DNA of 64,000 nt. Source: Billgrantia aerodenitrificans. GTDB taxonomy: Bacteria; Pseudomonadota; Gammaproteobacteria; Pseudomonadales; Halomonadaceae. Numbering within the stretch: position 1 is the stretch's first letter; each line of letters begins with the position of its first letter. Location: assembly GCF_021404405.1 (NCBI RefSeq), contig NZ_JABFTV010000011.1, positions 124,001-188,000 of the forward strand. The letters are read 5' to 3'. Below are positions 32,947 to 44,002 of this stretch, piece by piece. The notes beneath the pieces were generated by a model. It made no database searches. It saw nothing but the letters and a program-made list of their open reading frames with translations, and was not told the origin of the DNA. A program made the translations under genes and the position numbers.

Positions 32947-34449
32947 ATGAGTGACACTCTCTCCTTCCTGCTCATGGCCTGGCTCAACCCCGGCCTGCTC
33001 GGCCTGACCGCCCTCGGCGTGCTGGCCGGTATCTATATCGGCGCCATTCCCGGCCTCTCGGTGACCATGGCGGTGTCGATCCTGATCTCCTTCACCTTTT
33101 CCTGGCACATCGACAACGCCCTGGCATTGATGGTCGGCATCTACGTCGGCGGTGTCTACGGGGGATCGCGCACCGCCATCCTGCTCAACATTCCCGGAGC
33201 CCCTTCGGCGGTGACTACCGCCTTCGACGGCTATCCCCTGGCCCAGCGCGGCGAGGCGGGGCGCGCCATCGGCCTGAGCACCGTAATGTCGGTGATCGGC
33301 GGCCTGATCGGTGTGCTGGTACTGGCCGGCACCGCGCCCTATCTCTCCGGGCTGGCACTGCAGTTCGCTCCTCGCGATTATTTCCTGATCGCCGTGCTCG
33401 GCCTACTGCTGGTCAGCTCGCTGTCCGGCAAGTCGCTGTCACGCGGTATCTTCTCGGTGGCGCTGGGGGGCATCATCGGTCTGGTGGGCATGGACATGGT
33501 AACTGCGCAGCCACGCCTCACCCTGGGTCAGATGGAGCTACTCGGCGGGATTCACTACGTGGTGGTGATGATCGGGCTGTTCGGCGTGGCCGAGGCCCTC
33601 TACCAGTTGCACAACCTGGCCAAGGTGCCGGTCAAGCAGAAGGTCGACAAGATCGTACCGCCGCTGAACATGGTACTGAAGTTCCTGCCGCTTTCGGTAC
33701 GCACCTCGGTGATTGGGGTCATCGTCGGCGCCCTGCCCGGCACCGGTGGCGACATTGCTTCGCTGTTCGCCTACGATCACGCCAAGCGCAGCGTCAAGAA
33801 TCCGACTCGGCCCTTCGGCGAAGGCGCCTATGAAGGCCTGGTGGCGCCTGAAACCGCCAACAATGCGGCAGTGGGCGGCGCCTACGTGCCGATGCTGACG
33901 CTGGGCATGCCGGGCGATGCGGTCACAGCCGTGATCATCGGCGCGCTGGTCATTCACGGGCTCAACCCCGGCCCGATGCTGATGATCGAAACGCCGCACA
34001 TCTTCTGGTTCACCGTAGGCAATCTGGCCCTGGCGAACATCTTCCTGCTGATCTTCGGCCTCACCGGCATCAAGATCTTCTCGAAGATCGTCGAGGTGCC
34101 CAAGGCCGTGCTGATCCCCTTGATTCTGGTGCTCTGCGTGGTCGGCACCTACTCCATCAACAGCAACATGACGGAAGTCTACTGGATGCTCGGCTTCGGC
34201 ATCCTCGGCTACTGGCTCAAGGTGTTCGGCTTTCAGATGGGGCCCATCATTCTGGGCGTCATATTGGGGCCACTGCTCGACGAGTCCTATCGTCAGGCCA
34301 TGTCCTCAGTGGGCGACCGTGGCGGCGACTTCCTGCTGGCCCTGGTCACCAATCCGCTGTCGCTGGTGCTGACTAGCGTGATCACGCTGGTACTGCTGAG
34401 CAACACTCCGCTCAAGGGCTGGCTGTCCCGGCGCTTCGGCAGAAGCTGA
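32947..34449 (+). CDS. TTT transporter large permease subunit (TctA)
   Basis: A 500-residue permease with about 11-12 helices. It has the TctA signatures GAIPGLSVTMAVSILISFTF, YGGSRTAILLNIPGAPSAVTTAFDGYPLA and GALPGTGGDIASLFAYDHAKR, and the repeat motif GEGAYEGLVAPETANNAAVGGAYVP near residue 295. The system uses ion gradients to import carboxylates. Confidence 0.93.
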   Translation: MSDTLSFLLMAWLNPGLLGLTALGVLAGIYIGAIPGLSVTMAVSILISFTFSWHIDNALALMVGIYVGGVYGGSRTAILLNIPGAPSAVTTAFDGYPLAQRGEAGRAIGLSTVMSVIGGLIGVLVLAGTAPYLSGLALQFAPRDYFLIAVLGLLLVSSLSGKSLSRGIFSVALGGIIGLVGMDMVTAQPRLTLGQMELLGGIHYVVVMIGLFGVAEALYQLHNLAKVPVKQKVDKIVPPLNMVLKFLPLSVRTSVIGVIVGALPGTGGDIASLFAYDHAKRSVKNPTRPFGEGAYEGLVAPETANNAAVGGAYVPMLTLGMPGDAVTAVIIGALVIHGLNPGPMLMIETPHIFWFTVGNLALANIFLLIFGLTGIKIFSKIVEVPKAVLIPLILVLCVVGTYSINSNMTEVYWMLGFGILGYWLKVFGFQMGPIILGVILGPLLDESYRQAMSSVGDRGGDFLLALVTNPLSLVLTSVITLVLLSNTPLKGWLSRRFGRS

Positions 34450-34512
34450 AGTACCCCGGCGCGGCCTCACCGCCGCGTCGGCGACCACAAACGAGTGACG
34501 AGAGGTGCGAGT

Positions 34513-35169
34513 GTGACCGGCCCAACCCGCCACCACGCGCTGGTTTTCGACTTCGATGGAGTGGTACTGGATTCGGCCACCCTCAAGCGCCAAGCCTTTG
34601 CCGACCTCTATGCCGAGGCACCCGAATCGCAATACCAGGCGGTGTGTGCCTACCTGGGGCGCAAGGGGGGCCAGCCACGCGAGGTCAAGTTTCGTCACAT
34701 CGAGGGCCAGATCTTCGGACGCCCACCCAGTGAAGCGCGTATTCAGGAGCTATGCACACGCTTCAAGGCCAGCGTCGAACAGCGCTTGCTCGAGGCTCCG
34801 GCGATTCCCGGTGCCGTGGAGTTTCTCTCGCGCTGGGCTACTGTGCGTCCGCTCTACCTGCTCTCGGCCACCCCCGAAGCCGAGCTGAAAGCGATCGTCG
34901 CGAAACGCGAGCTCAGTTGCTATTTTCGCGAGGTCATCGGTGCACCTCCCGACAAGGTCACCGGGCTGCGCAACCTCCTGACTCGCCGGAGGCTCGCGGC
35001 ACAGGAGACGGTCATGATCGGCGACTCATACAATGACTTTCGCGCCGCCCGCTCCAACGGCACTCGTTTCGTCGGCGTCACCGCCGACCCCAAAGCCTCG
35101 CCCTTCCCCGATGACACCGTCACTATTTGCGACCTGCATGGCCTGGAGGCGGCCCTGGAGCGGCTGTGA
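34513..35169 (+). CDS. HAD-family hydrolase
   Basis: A 218-residue haloacid-dehalogenase-like phosphatase. Motif I is DFDGVVLDS, motif II LLSATPEAELKA, and motif III/IV GDSYNDFRAA, all with the expected Asp residues. GTG is used as start with AGAGG 7 nt upstream. A similar GTG 18 nt earlier lacks a good site. The substrate is unknown. It follows tctA by about 63 bp and may be part of that transcript. Confidence 0.85.
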   Translation: MTGPTRHHALVFDFDGVVLDSATLKRQAFADLYAEAPESQYQAVCAYLGRKGGQPREVKFRHIEGQIFGRPPSEARIQELCTRFKASVEQRLLEAPAIPGAVEFLSRWATVRPLYLLSATPEAELKAIVAKRELSCYFREVIGAPPDKVTGLRNLLTRRRLAAQETVMIGDSYNDFRAARSNGTRFVGVTADPKASPFPDDTVTICDLHGLEAALERL

Positions 35170-35214
35170 AGGGCATGTCCCTCGCCCACGCGAGGCGAGG
35201 CACACCCACCCCAC

Positions 35215-35883
35215 TCAATCGGCCGGGTAGCCCGGCACCGGCGCATCCCGCTTCAAGTGAGCGACCCAGGATTCGATGCCGGGTAGCCCCGTGGCGGTAC
35301 TCTGATAGAACTCACTCATGTCGGGTAGCTCATGGGCAATGCCCTTGTGACAGGTAATGCAGGTTGCCTCCCCGTCGGCGAGGGTGGTGGAGTGCGCAAG
35401 CGCGGCCCGTGAGCTCTGCTGGGTGAAGTCCATGGACTCGAAGTCGTGGCAGTTGCGGCACTCCAGCGAGTCGTTGGCCTCCAGCCTGGCCCACTCCCTT
35501 TCCGCCAGCTCGCGCCGCTTGTCCTCGAACCGCTCTTCGGTGCGAATGGTGCCGAAGATCCAGCCCCACACCTCCTTGGAAGCCTCCATCTTGCGCCCCA
35601 TCTTGTGCGTCCAGCCATGGGGCACATGGCAGTCGGCACACTGGGCGCCGACCCCGGAGCGGTTGACGTCGTGGATCCTGCCCTGCATTTCACGGTAGGG
35701 ATTGCGCTCCATCTCATGGCAGGAGATGCAGAACTGCTGGGTATTGGTGGCCTCCACCGCGGTGTTGAAGCCGCCCCAGAAGAAGATCCCGGCAATGAAG
35801 CCGCCAAGCGTCAGGAACCCCAGGCTGAAGTGCATGCTGGGGCGCATCAGGATACGCCAATAGGTGAGCAACCAGCGCTTCAT
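35215..35883 (-). CDS. napC: Membrane-bound tetraheme cytochrome NapC
   Basis: A 222-residue quinol dehydrogenase of the NapC/NirT family. One N-terminal membrane helix (residues 20-42, [20 protein letters not shown]) is followed by four heme sites: CISCH, CADCH, CRNCH and CITCH. It passes electrons from the quinol pool to NapAB in the periplasm. The ATG overlaps the napB stop by 4 nt. Last gene of napEFDABC. Confidence 0.96.
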   Translation of the reverse strand: MKRWLLTYWRILMRPSMHFSLGFLTLGGFIAGIFFWGGFNTAVEATNTQQFCISCHEMERNPYREMQGRIHDVNRSGVGAQCADCHVPHGWTHKMGRKMEASKEVWGWIFGTIRTEERFEDKRRELAEREWARLEANDSLECRNCHDFESMDFTQQSSRAALAHSTTLADGEATCITCHKGIAHELPDMSEFYQSTATGLPGIESWVAHLKRDAPVPGYPAD

Positions 35884-36371
35884 TGGCCACCTCCCTCACG
35901 CTGCTGCTGGAGCATTTCTCCCAGCACCTCGTCGACGTTGAGGAAGGTGTTGGGAACGATGGGGCTGGCATCGGTCTGCGGCACATGGCACTGGGTGCAG
36001 AAGTAGCGGTCGGGCGACACCGCCGCCAGCACCTGCTGGTGGCGGTCGCGGAAGTGGCTGATGCTGACCATGGGCGCACCGGCCTGAACCGCATGCTCGC
36101 GGCTGTGGCAGGTGAGACAGCGGTTGGCCCGGGTATCCACCTGATAGTCGCGGATGCCGTGGGGGATGACCGGCGGCTGCTCCGGGTAGTTGAGCACTTC
36201 GCGCCCGGCGTCCCGGGGCTCGCCGGCCAACGGCGGTGCCGGCAGGGACTGGCTGAGGGTACCGCCCGGCCGCAAGCCATCCGGTGCCGAATCGTCCCGA
36301 TGCTCTTCGGCGATTACCAGTCCGGCAACGACCAGCGCCAGCGAGAGACTGAGCATAGTGAGCCATTTCAT
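35880..36371 (-). CDS. napB: Periplasmic diheme cytochrome NapB
   Basis: A 163-residue small subunit with a cleavable signal peptide (residues 1-21, ending VIAEE). Two heme motifs, CLTCH and CTQCH, plus the NapB segment [13 protein letters not shown]. It forms the electron-delivery partner of NapA. It follows napA by 25 bp. Confidence 0.95.
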   Translation of the reverse strand: MKWLTMLSLSLALVVAGLVIAEEHRDDSAPDGLRPGGTLSQSLPAPPLAGEPRDAGREVLNYPEQPPVIPHGIRDYQVDTRANRCLTCHSREHAVQAGAPMVSISHFRDRHQQVLAAVSPDRYFCTQCHVPQTDASPIVPNTFLNVDEVLGEMLQQQREGGGQ

Positions 36372-36395
36372 CGCATTTCTCCTTCTGTCTCGGCC

Positions 36396-38900
36396 TCAGG
36401 CCAGGCTGACCAGTTCGAGACGAACCGCGCACTTCTTGAAGTCCGTCTGCTTGGAGATCGGGTCCGTGGCGTCCAGCACCACGTTGTTGATCAGCCGGTT
36501 GGCATCGAAGAAGGGCACGTAGACCAGCCCCCGCGGTGGCGTGACCCGGCCGCGGGTCTCGACCCGCAGGCGCACCTCGCCACGACGACTGATCACCTTC
36601 ACCTCGCTGCCGCGCCGCATGCCTTCTTCACGGGCATCCTCCGGGTGCATGTAGAGCAGCGCCGCCGGCACCGCCCGATGCAGCTCCGGCACGCGGCGGG
36701 TCATGGAGCCGGTGTGCCAGTGTTCGAGCACCCGCCCGGTGGAGAGCCAGTAGGGGTACTCCTCGTCCGGCGACTCAGGGGGCGGCTCGTCGGGAACGGC
36801 AAAGATCAGCGCGCGGTCGTCGGGCTTGGCGTAGAACTGCACGCCCCGACCCTCTTCCACGTAGGGGTCGTAGCCTTCGCGATAGCGCCACAGGGTCTCC
36901 TGGCCATCCACCACCGGCCAGCGCTTGCCGCGGTTCTGGTGATAGTTGTCGAAGGCGTCGAGATCCTTGCCCTTGCCGCGGCCGAAGCGGGCGTACTCCT
37001 CGAACAGCCCCTTCTGGATATAGAAGCCGAACGCCTCGGCCTCCTGGTTGGCGTAGCCCTCCTCCATGTCCGAGAGCGGGTAGCTGTCGACCTGCCCGTT
37101 GGCGTAAAGCAGCTCGAACAGCGTCTTGTCGCGGTACTCGGGGGCCTTGTCGAGCAACTCGCTCGGCCACACGTCGGCGACGTCGATCCGCTTGGAGAAC
37201 TCCACCAGTTGCCAGAGGTCGGAGCGCGCCTCCCCAGGGGCATCGACCAGCTGATGGAAGAACTGGGTACGCCGCTCGGAGTTGCCGAAGGCGCCCTCCT
37301 TCTCGACCCAGGAGGCAGCCGGCAGGATCAGGTCGGCGGCCTGGGCCGAGGCCGTGGGGTAGATGTCGGAGACGATGACGAAGGCCTCTTCGTTGCGCCA
37401 GCCCGGCAGAATCTCCTGCTGGGTGTTGGGCCCGGCCTGCATGTTGTTGTTGACCTGGGTCCAGTAGACCTTGATCGCGCCGTCCTTGAGCTTGCGGCTC
37501 TGCTCCACGGCATGAAAGCCCACGCGCTCGGGAATGGTGCCCTCGGGCAGCTTCCAGATCTGCTCCGCATCGCGGCGATGCTCGGGGTTGGTGACCACCC
37601 GGTCCGCCGGCAGGCGATGGGCAAAGGTGCCCACCTCGCGAGCGGTGCCACAGGCAGAGGGCTGGCCGGTCAGCGAGAAGGGGCTGTTGCCGGGCTCGGA
37701 GATCTTGCCGGTGAGCAGGTGCAGGTTGTAGATGAGGTTGTTCACCCACACGCCGCGGGTGTGCTGGTTGACCCCCATGGTCCAGAACGACATGACCTTG
37801 ATGTCGGGGTCGGCGTAGAGCTCGGCCAGCCGCTCCAGGCGGCTCTCGGACACCCCGGATTCCCGTGCCGCCCGTTCCAGGGTGAAGTCGGCGACGTGGT
37901 CGGCGAATTCGTCGAAGCTCATCTCCGTCCAGCGGTTGGGCTCGTCGGCGTTGGCGGCCGCCTGCTGCAGCGGGTGCTCGTCGCGCAGGCCGTAGCCGAT
38001 GTCGTCCACCGCACGCACGAAGTTGGTGTGATTCTCGACGAAATCGCGGTCGACGCGGTCGGTCTGGATGATGTGGTTGGCGATGTAGTTGAGGATCACC
38101 ACGTCGGCGTTGGGCTTCATCACCATGGGGATGTCGGCCAGGTCGAAGCTGCGGTGCTGGAAGGTGGAGAGCACCGCCACCTGGGTCTCCGGATAGGAGA
38201 GCCGCCGGTCGGTGACCCGGGTCCAGAGGATCGGGTGCATCTCCGCCATGTTGGAGCCCCAAAGCACGAAGGCATTGGCGTGCTCGATGTCGTCGTAGAC
38301 GCCCATGGGCTCGTCGGAGCCGAAGGCGCGCATGAAGGCGAACACCGCCGAGGCCATGCAATGCCGCGCGTTGGGGTCGATGTTGTTGGAGCGCAGCCCG
38401 GCCTTGAACAGCTTGCTGGCGGCATAGCCTTCCCAGATGGTCCACTGGCCGGAGCCGAACATCGCCACGCTCTCGGGGCCGTGCTCGCGAATGGCGGACT
38501 TGAACTTGTCGGCCATCAGGTCGAGGGCTTCGTCCCAGGAGACCGGCTCGAAGTCGCCGCGCTTGTCGTAGACGCCGTTGCGCTTGCGCAGCAGCGGCTG
38601 CTGCAGGCGGTCTTGCCCGTAGAGAATCTTGGACAGGAAGTAGCCCTTGACGCAGTTGAGCCCGCGGTTGACCTCCGAGTGCATGTCGCCGTGAGTGGCC
38701 ACAATACGGTTGCCCTGGGTGGCCACCATCACGCTGCAGCCCACCCCACAGAAGCGGCAGGGTGCCTTGTTCCAGTTCAGCCGCGTCAAGTCGGCATTGG
38801 TGATGAGATTGGTGGCGCCGGCCGGAATGGCCATACCGGCGGTGGCCGCCGCCACGGCCACTGCGTTGGCCTTGGCGAATTCACGACGCGTCATCTTCAT
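36396..38900 (-). CDS. napA: Periplasmic nitrate reductase catalytic subunit
   Basis: An 834-residue molybdopterin enzyme, usual NapA length. The Tat signal [19 protein letters not shown] is at the N-terminus. The [4Fe-4S] site is CRFCGVGCS ... NCVKG (residues 48-83). The Mo-ligand Cys is in NARHCMASA near 180. It reduces nitrate to nitrite in the periplasm. The ATG overlaps the napD stop by 4 nt, so the maturation protein is made just before it. Confidence 0.97.
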   Translation of the reverse strand: MKMTRREFAKANAVAVAAATAGMAIPAGATNLITNADLTRLNWNKAPCRFCGVGCSVMVATQGNRIVATHGDMHSEVNRGLNCVKGYFLSKILYGQDRLQQPLLRKRNGVYDKRGDFEPVSWDEALDLMADKFKSAIREHGPESVAMFGSGQWTIWEGYAASKLFKAGLRSNNIDPNARHCMASAVFAFMRAFGSDEPMGVYDDIEHANAFVLWGSNMAEMHPILWTRVTDRRLSYPETQVAVLSTFQHRSFDLADIPMVMKPNADVVILNYIANHIIQTDRVDRDFVENHTNFVRAVDDIGYGLRDEHPLQQAAANADEPNRWTEMSFDEFADHVADFTLERAARESGVSESRLERLAELYADPDIKVMSFWTMGVNQHTRGVWVNNLIYNLHLLTGKISEPGNSPFSLTGQPSACGTAREVGTFAHRLPADRVVTNPEHRRDAEQIWKLPEGTIPERVGFHAVEQSRKLKDGAIKVYWTQVNNNMQAGPNTQQEILPGWRNEEAFVIVSDIYPTASAQAADLILPAASWVEKEGAFGNSERRTQFFHQLVDAPGEARSDLWQLVEFSKRIDVADVWPSELLDKAPEYRDKTLFELLYANGQVDSYPLSDMEEGYANQEAEAFGFYIQKGLFEEYARFGRGKGKDLDAFDNYHQNRGKRWPVVDGQETLWRYREGYDPYVEEGRGVQFYAKPDDRALIFAVPDEPPPESPDEEYPYWLSTGRVLEHWHTGSMTRRVPELHRAVPAALLYMHPEDAREEGMRRGSEVKVISRRGEVRLRVETRGRVTPPRGLVYVPFFDANRLINNVVLDATDPISKQTDFKKCAVRLELVSLA

Positions 38901-39208
38901 GTCGGCATTCCTTCTGCAGCGGCTTGGGATGGGACGGGATCGGCGGGTTCATCGGCAGACGCGGTATCGAGCACCTGGTGATACACCAGCGCCGCTCCCA
39001 GCACGCCTGGCCGTATCTGGATCGCATCGATCAGCTCGAGAATCCGCGCCTCGCGCAAGCTCTCCACCACCACCACCAGCTTGCCGCTGGGATCCTCGGC
39101 GCTGACCTCGCTCTCGGGCTGGGCAGCCAGCCATCGCGTCACTTCCCGGGCGTGCTCGGGCCGGACATGTACCAGCAGACTGGCGATGTGGAGGGTTTCA
39201 TTCGGCAT
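38897..39208 (-). CDS. napD: NapA maturation chaperone NapD
   Basis: A 103-residue NapD. It opens with [17 protein letters not shown] and has the GKLVVVVES core. It binds the Tat signal of NapA to delay export until cofactor insertion. The 5' end overlaps the end of napF by 11 bp and the 3' end overlaps napA. Confidence 0.93.
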   Translation of the reverse strand: MPNETLHIASLLVHVRPEHAREVTRWLAAQPESEVSAEDPSGKLVVVVESLREARILELIDAIQIRPGVLGAALVYHQVLDTASADEPADPVPSQAAAEGMPT

Positions 39209-39698
39209 GGGCCATCTCCTCGCTTGTCATTGTGATGGCGTGGTTGGGGCACAGGGCCTGGCAGGCACCGCAGCCGGTACAGGCTTCGCCGTTCAGGCGC
39301 GGCTTGGGCGGGCGCCCCAACTGGGGGGAAAAGACGATGGCCTGCCACTCGCAGGCATCCTGGCAGCTCTGGCAGTGAATGTCGGCCAGCGCCAGGCAGT
39401 GGCTCTCGATTCGGGCGCGCCAGGGAAAGGCGGGGCGCTGGGTGTCGAACACGCCTGCCTCGCAGACCTCGACGCAGGCGCGACACAGCGAGCAGCCCGC
39501 TTGGTCGAAGCGGATCTCGGGATAACCGCCGCCGCCATGGAACAGCACACCCTCGGGGCAGGCCTCGATACAGGCCGCACAGCGCACGCAGCGTTCGGTG
39601 AAGTCAGGATCGGTCCAGGGTGGCCGCTGGAGCGGGCCATGACCGCCGAGGGAGCGAAAGAACTGGCGACGTGTATTGTGATTGTTCGCCTTGTTCAT
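39198..39698 (-). CDS. napF: Ferredoxin-type protein NapF
   Basis: A 166-residue iron-sulfur protein. Cysteine clusters: CVRCAACIEACPEG, CSLCRACVEVCEAG, HCQSCQDACEW and CTGCGACQALCPN. The opening RRQFFRSLGG is typical of NapF. Cytoplasmic, thought to help mature NapA. The start was set at MNKANNHN, with GAGGG close upstream; the longer upstream frame lacks such a site. Confidence 0.92.
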   Translation of the reverse strand: MNKANNHNTRRQFFRSLGGHGPLQRPPWTDPDFTERCVRCAACIEACPEGVLFHGGGGYPEIRFDQAGCSLCRACVEVCEAGVFDTQRPAFPWRARIESHCLALADIHCQSCQDACEWQAIVFSPQLGRPPKPRLNGEACTGCGACQALCPNHAITMTSEEMAHAE

Positions 39699-39705
39699 GC
39701 GACCC

Positions 39706-39879
39706 TCAGCTCGGCGGCCCGGGAGGGCCCGTGAAGGTCTGGTAGATCCATACCGAGAAGCCGAAGCTGCCGACAACGGCTATCGCCAGGATTGGAAACA
39801 GCAGGATGGCGATGAAGAGGAACAGCTTTAACTCTTTCTTCTTCCGCTCCTCGGGCGCCATGGTATCCGGGTCTTCCAT
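39706..39879 (-). CDS. napE: NapE small membrane protein
   Basis: A 57-residue protein: charged N-terminus (PEERKKKELKLF), one helix (LFIAILLFPILAIAVVGSFGFSVW), ending FTGPPGPPS, as in NapE. The ATG has GAGGGGAGAGG directly upstream; a GTG seven codons earlier is less likely. First gene of the operon. Its role is not established. The 170 bp upstream should contain the promoter, but no clear Fnr or NarP site was recognised. Confidence 0.85.
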   Translation of the reverse strand: MEDPDTMAPEERKKKELKLFLFIAILLFPILAIAVVGSFGFSVWIYQTFTGPPGPPS

Positions 39880-39964
39880 GCCTCTCCCCTCGTCACTCAC
39901 TAGTTATTATTGAGCCTCCTGATGTCAGGGTAGCTAATATTCCAGCATCCCAAGTATTTGTTAC

Positions 39965-40010
39965 AAAAAGATACGGAACGGACCCGCCTGTGGGGGAGGG
40001 CCCGTTCCGT
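39965..40010 (-). terminator. Rho-independent terminator of aroQ
   Basis: A 9-bp stem (ACGGAACGG / CCGTTCCGT), extended by GGGCCC pairs, followed on the minus strand by ATCTTTTTG. It lies 42 bp past the aroQ stop. Confidence 0.8.
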
Positions 40011-40051
40011 CAGTGGCAGATCAATGACCGAGCGGCTTTACGCCAGGCCCT

Positions 40052-40495
40052 TCACGTCTGGGCGGCAGCCTTGATCACGGCATCCAGCGCCGCCAGGTAG
40101 CCCTGGCTGCCGAGGCCGGCGATCACACCGTCGGCGCGCAGCGAGACATAGGAGTGGTGGCGGAAGCTCTCGCGCTTGTGCACGTTGGAGAGATGCACCT
40201 CGATCACCTTGCCGTCGAAGGCGTTGAGGGCGTCGAGGATGGCCACCGAGGTGTGGGTATAAGCAGCGGGGTTGATGATGATCGCCGCGGTGCCGTCCTC
40301 ACGGGCAGCGTGGATGGCGTCGATCAGCCCCCCTTCGTGGTTGCTCTGCAGCGCCTTGATGTCCCAGCCGTTGATGGCGGCCTTCTCGTAGAGCGCGTTG
40401 TTGATGTCGTCGAGGGTTTCATACCCATAGACTTCCGGCTGGCGGCTGCCGAGCAGGTTGAGGTTGGGGCCGTGCAGTACCAGGACCTTGTTCAT
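40052..40495 (-). CDS. aroQ: Type II 3-dehydroquinate dehydratase
   Basis: A 147-residue dodecameric enzyme that converts 3-dehydroquinate to 3-dehydroshikimate. [16 protein letters not shown] (with the active Tyr), [12 protein letters not shown] and [17 protein letters not shown] (with the catalytic His) are all present. It serves biosynthesis, but also quinate use when combined with the quiC branch. The start at MNKVLVLHG has an A/G-rich site (AGAAGAAG); a longer frame upstream runs over glnE and was dropped. Confidence 0.95.
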   Translation of the reverse strand: MNKVLVLHGPNLNLLGSRQPEVYGYETLDDINNALYEKAAINGWDIKALQSNHEGGLIDAIHAAREDGTAAIIINPAAYTHTSVAILDALNAFDGKVIEVHLSNVHKRESFRHHSYVSLRADGVIAGLGSQGYLAALDAVIKAAAQT

Positions 40496-40536
40496 GGGTT
40501 CTTCTTCTCTGCTGTGTACGAAGGAAAATGCCTGCC

Positions 40537-43518
40537 TCACGCCTGCGTTTCGAGCAGCCGCTGCCAGGCCTCGATGACGGTTTGGCGGTGCGCCTCGAAG
40601 TCGGCCTCGCGCCCGCGGGCGGCCTCGCGGGTCAGCGACGCCCGGTGGGCGGTGCTGCGCAAGGCCAGGTAAGCGTCGCGCAGGCGCTGGCACTCCTCGG
40701 CGGGCAGACGACCGCTGCTCTCCAGGGTTTCGAGGATGCGCATGTTGTCGCTCCAGCGCAGCAGCTCCGGGGTTTCGTGGCCCATGGCGAGCACCGCGAA
40801 CTGGCACAGGAACTCGATGTCGACCATGCCACCGGGGTCGTGCTTGAGATCGAACTGGCCCGCTTCGCTTTTGCCGCCCAGGTGCTCGCGCATCTTGTGG
40901 CGCATCTTGACCACCTCTTCGCGCAGCGCCTCACGGTCGCGCTCGCGGCCGAGAATCTCGCTGCGCACGGCATCGAAGCCTGCGGCCAGACGTGGGTGCC
41001 CCGCCACCACCCGTGCCCGCACCAGCGCCTGATGCTCCCAGGTCCAGGCTTCGCGGCGCTGGTACTCGCCGAAGGCGTCGAGGGTGGTGACCAGCAGCCC
41101 GGCGTTGCCCGAAGGGCGCAGGCGCATGTCGACCTCGTATAGGGTGCCGGCCGGGGTCACCGCGGTGAGCAGGTGGATGATGCGCTGGCCCAGGCGGGTG
41201 AAGAACACCGAGGCGTCGATGGGCCGGACGCCGTCGGTCTCGCCGCGGGAGTCGCCGTCGTGAATGAACACCAGGTCGAGGTCGGAGCCGTAGCCCAGTT
41301 CGATACCGCCGAGCTTGCCGTAGCCGACGATCAGGAACTCGGGCTCGGCGCCGGCGCGGGAGCCGTCGCGGCGCAGCGGGTAGCCGTGCTTGCGCACCAG
41401 GTGGCGCCAGGCCATGGCCAGCACCGTTTCCAGCAGCACCTCGGCAATGTAGGTGAGGTAGTCGCTGACCTTCATCAGATGGCGGGTGCCGGCGATGTCG
41501 GAGGCGGCGACGCGCAGCACGTGGGCGTGCTTGAACACGCGCAGCGCCTCGAGCTGGGCCTCTTCGTCGTCCTCGGGAATGCGCCCCAGGGCCTGGCGCA
41601 GCTCATCGGCCAGACGCTCCTTGTCGGCGGGGGTGTAGAGGGTGGCCGGGGTCAGCAGCTCGTCCAGCAGGATCGGGTAACGGGCCATCTGCTCGGCGAT
41701 CCACGGGCTGGCGCTGCACAGTCCCATCAGGTGGCTCAGCGCTTCGGGGTTCTCGCGCAGCAGCGCCAGGTAGGCGGTACGCCGCAGCACCGATTCGATC
41801 AGCGGCAGCACCCGTTCGAGAGCGGTATCGGGCGCGTCGCTTGCCGCCACCGCATCGAGCAGCAGCGGCATCAGGGCTTCGAGGCGGTCGTAGCCGATGC
41901 GCTGCATGGCCTGCACCTGGCGCGACTGGCGCAGCCCGACGAGACGACGCAGGGCCGTCTCGGCCTCATCGAAACCCGCTTCGGCGAGCATTGCCTCGGC
42001 CTCCTGGGGCTCGAGCTCTCCGCACCACAGCGCCCGCCAGTCGTCCAGCGACAGGCCGCCTTCTTCTGCCGCCTCGCCGTTCTCCTCGACCTCTTCCTCG
42101 GGGTCGGCGATCACCGCATCGAAATGGCCTCGCACCCGGCCGCGCACCTCCTCCAGACGCGCCAGCAGCGCCGGCCAGTCCTCCATGTCCAGCGCCAGGG
42201 CGATGCGCTCCCGGTCGAGATCGTCGTCCGGCAGGCTCTGGGTCTGGCGATCCTCCAGCGCTTGCAGCGCATGCTCCAGGTCGCGCAGGAAGACGTAGTC
42301 GGGCTCGAGCTCGTCGACCACGCCTTGCGGCAGCAGCCCCAGCGCCGGCAGACGCGAGAGCGCCGTGCGCAGCGAGGTGACCTGCAGCTCGGTGTCGCGA
42401 CCGCCGCGGATCAGTTGGAAAGCCTGCACCACGAACTCCACTTCGCGAATGCCGCCGGGGCCGAGCTTGATGTTGGCCTGCATGCCGCGCCGCTTCACCT
42501 CGCGGTTGATCAGTCCCTTCATCTCGCGCAGCGACTCGATGGCGCCGAAGTCGAGGTACTTGCGATAGACGAAGGGGCGCAGGTTGCCGAGCAGCTCGCC
42601 GCCGGCCTCCAGGTCACCGGCCACCGGCCGCGCCTTGAGCATGGCATAGCGCTCCCACTCCCGACCCTGGTCCTGATAGTAGGCGGCCAGCGAGCTGAAG
42701 TTGCCGACGAGCGGACCGCCTTCGCCCAGCGGACGCAGGCGCATGTCGACGCGAAAGACGAAGCCATCGGCGGTGACCGCATCCAGCGCGGCGATCAGCT
42801 TCTGCCCCAGCTTGGTGAAGTACTCCTGATGCGCGAGGGAGGTGCGCCCGCCCTCGGTGTCACCCTGCTCGGGATAGGCAAAGATGAGATCGATATCGGA
42901 AGAGAGGTTGAGCTCACCGGCGCCGAACTTGCCCATGCCCAGCACCACCAGGCGTTGCTCGCTGCCGTCGCTGCGCGCCGCCGGGCGCCCCCAGCGCGGC
43001 TCGAAGTGACGCTCGAGCCAGCCCAGGGCGCCTTCCAGCGACACTTCGGCCAGCTGAGACACCGCCGCGGCGGTGGCCCACATGTCGGTGCCCGCCGGTC
43101 GCACCAGGTCACGCCACACGATGCCCAGCATGCGCGCCCGGCGGAAGCGCCGCAGCACGGCGTGCAGGCCGGCCTCGTCCTCGGCGCTCTCCAGCCGTTC
43201 GCTGAGCCAGGCCGTGAGCGTCTCGGCCGTTGGCGACTCGTCCAGCTCGCCGCCGGCGTCCAGGTGCAGCAGCCATTCGGGGTAGCGCACCAGGGTGTCG
43301 AGGGCGAAGTCGGAAATGACGATGACGTGGGCCAGCTGGCGACGGCGCTCTGCCCCCAGCGCCAGCCAGTTCTCCGAGGGCGGCTCCTGGCCGGTCATCT
43401 CGGCCACGTTGTCGGCACGGGCCAGGCTCTCGCTCAGGCGCTGCCACGCCTTTTCCAGGGCGGGCCTGAGCGCGGTCGGGATGTCATCGACGGACAGGAA
43501 ATCAGCGGGAAGAGCCAT
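40537..43518 (-). CDS. glnE: Bifunctional glutamine synthetase adenylyltransferase/adenylyl-removing enzyme
   Basis: A 993-residue enzyme with two nucleotidyltransferase domains. The N-terminal domain shows [22 protein letters not shown] near residue 205, and the C-terminal domain [20 protein letters not shown] near 730. Each has the G(K)xG and D-x-D pattern. Between them lies the regulatory helical region. It controls glutamine synthetase by adenylylation according to PII state. The start at MALPADFLS has AAGGCGAG upstream. Confidence 0.96.
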   Translation of the reverse strand: MALPADFLSVDDIPTALRPALEKAWQRLSESLARADNVAEMTGQEPPSENWLALGAERRRQLAHVIVISDFALDTLVRYPEWLLHLDAGGELDESPTAETLTAWLSERLESAEDEAGLHAVLRRFRRARMLGIVWRDLVRPAGTDMWATAAAVSQLAEVSLEGALGWLERHFEPRWGRPAARSDGSEQRLVVLGMGKFGAGELNLSSDIDLIFAYPEQGDTEGGRTSLAHQEYFTKLGQKLIAALDAVTADGFVFRVDMRLRPLGEGGPLVGNFSSLAAYYQDQGREWERYAMLKARPVAGDLEAGGELLGNLRPFVYRKYLDFGAIESLREMKGLINREVKRRGMQANIKLGPGGIREVEFVVQAFQLIRGGRDTELQVTSLRTALSRLPALGLLPQGVVDELEPDYVFLRDLEHALQALEDRQTQSLPDDDLDRERIALALDMEDWPALLARLEEVRGRVRGHFDAVIADPEEEVEENGEAAEEGGLSLDDWRALWCGELEPQEAEAMLAEAGFDEAETALRRLVGLRQSRQVQAMQRIGYDRLEALMPLLLDAVAASDAPDTALERVLPLIESVLRRTAYLALLRENPEALSHLMGLCSASPWIAEQMARYPILLDELLTPATLYTPADKERLADELRQALGRIPEDDEEAQLEALRVFKHAHVLRVAASDIAGTRHLMKVSDYLTYIAEVLLETVLAMAWRHLVRKHGYPLRRDGSRAGAEPEFLIVGYGKLGGIELGYGSDLDLVFIHDGDSRGETDGVRPIDASVFFTRLGQRIIHLLTAVTPAGTLYEVDMRLRPSGNAGLLVTTLDAFGEYQRREAWTWEHQALVRARVVAGHPRLAAGFDAVRSEILGRERDREALREEVVKMRHKMREHLGGKSEAGQFDLKHDPGGMVDIEFLCQFAVLAMGHETPELLRWSDNMRILETLESSGRLPAEECQRLRDAYLALRSTAHRASLTREAARGREADFEAHRQTVIEAWQRLLETQA

Positions 43519-43596
43519 GGGCAACTCGCCTTGTCGCAGCGGAATTGCCCCCAGCATATCGAAGGCGCCGACGCCGCGGCACCCCCAACGAGGCCC

Positions 43597-43968
43597 TTAG
43601 CCGAAGAACTTCTGCCAGGCGAGCAGGCCCCAGGTCAGACCGGCGGCGATCAGTGCCACCATCACCGCTGCAGAGCCGATGTCCTTGGCCCGGCCGGACA
43701 GCTCATGATGCTCGGTACCGATGCGGTCCACCACGCTCTCGATGGCGCTGTTGATCAGCTCCACGGTAAGCACCAGCAGGCAGCTGCCTACCAGCAAGAT
43801 CCACTCCACCGGCCCTGCGCCGATCCACCAGGCCAGTGGCAGCAGTACCACACAGAGGGCCAGCTCCTGGCGAAAGGCCGTCTCGTGGTGAAAGGCGAAC
43901 CTGAGCCCCTTGATCGAGTAGCCCGTGGCATCGATGAGGTGGCGCCATCCGGTTCGTGCTGGTTTCAT
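43597..43968 (-). CDS. dgkA: Diacylglycerol kinase
   Basis: A 123-residue integral membrane kinase with three helices. Conserved segments are GLRFAFHHETAFRQEL, the catalytic ELINSAIESVVDRIG, and GRAKDIGSAAVMV. It recycles diacylglycerol from membrane lipid and osmolyte metabolism to phosphatidic acid. Confidence 0.95.
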   Translation of the reverse strand: MKPARTGWRHLIDATGYSIKGLRFAFHHETAFRQELALCVVLLPLAWWIGAGPVEWILLVGSCLLVLTVELINSAIESVVDRIGTEHHELSGRAKDIGSAAVMVALIAAGLTWGLLAWQKFFG

Positions 43969-44002
43969 CGTCTCGCATCCTGAGTTGCGGGTTGAGTCGG
44001 CT

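Noticed and set aside
35883-38981. 1032-codon plus-strand frame opposite napA and napB
   Set aside because: Antisense shadow; napA carries all catalytic motifs on the other strand.
41173-43983. 936-codon plus-strand frame opposite glnE
   Set aside because: Antisense shadow caused by high GC; both GlnE nucleotidyltransferase domains are intact on the minus strand.
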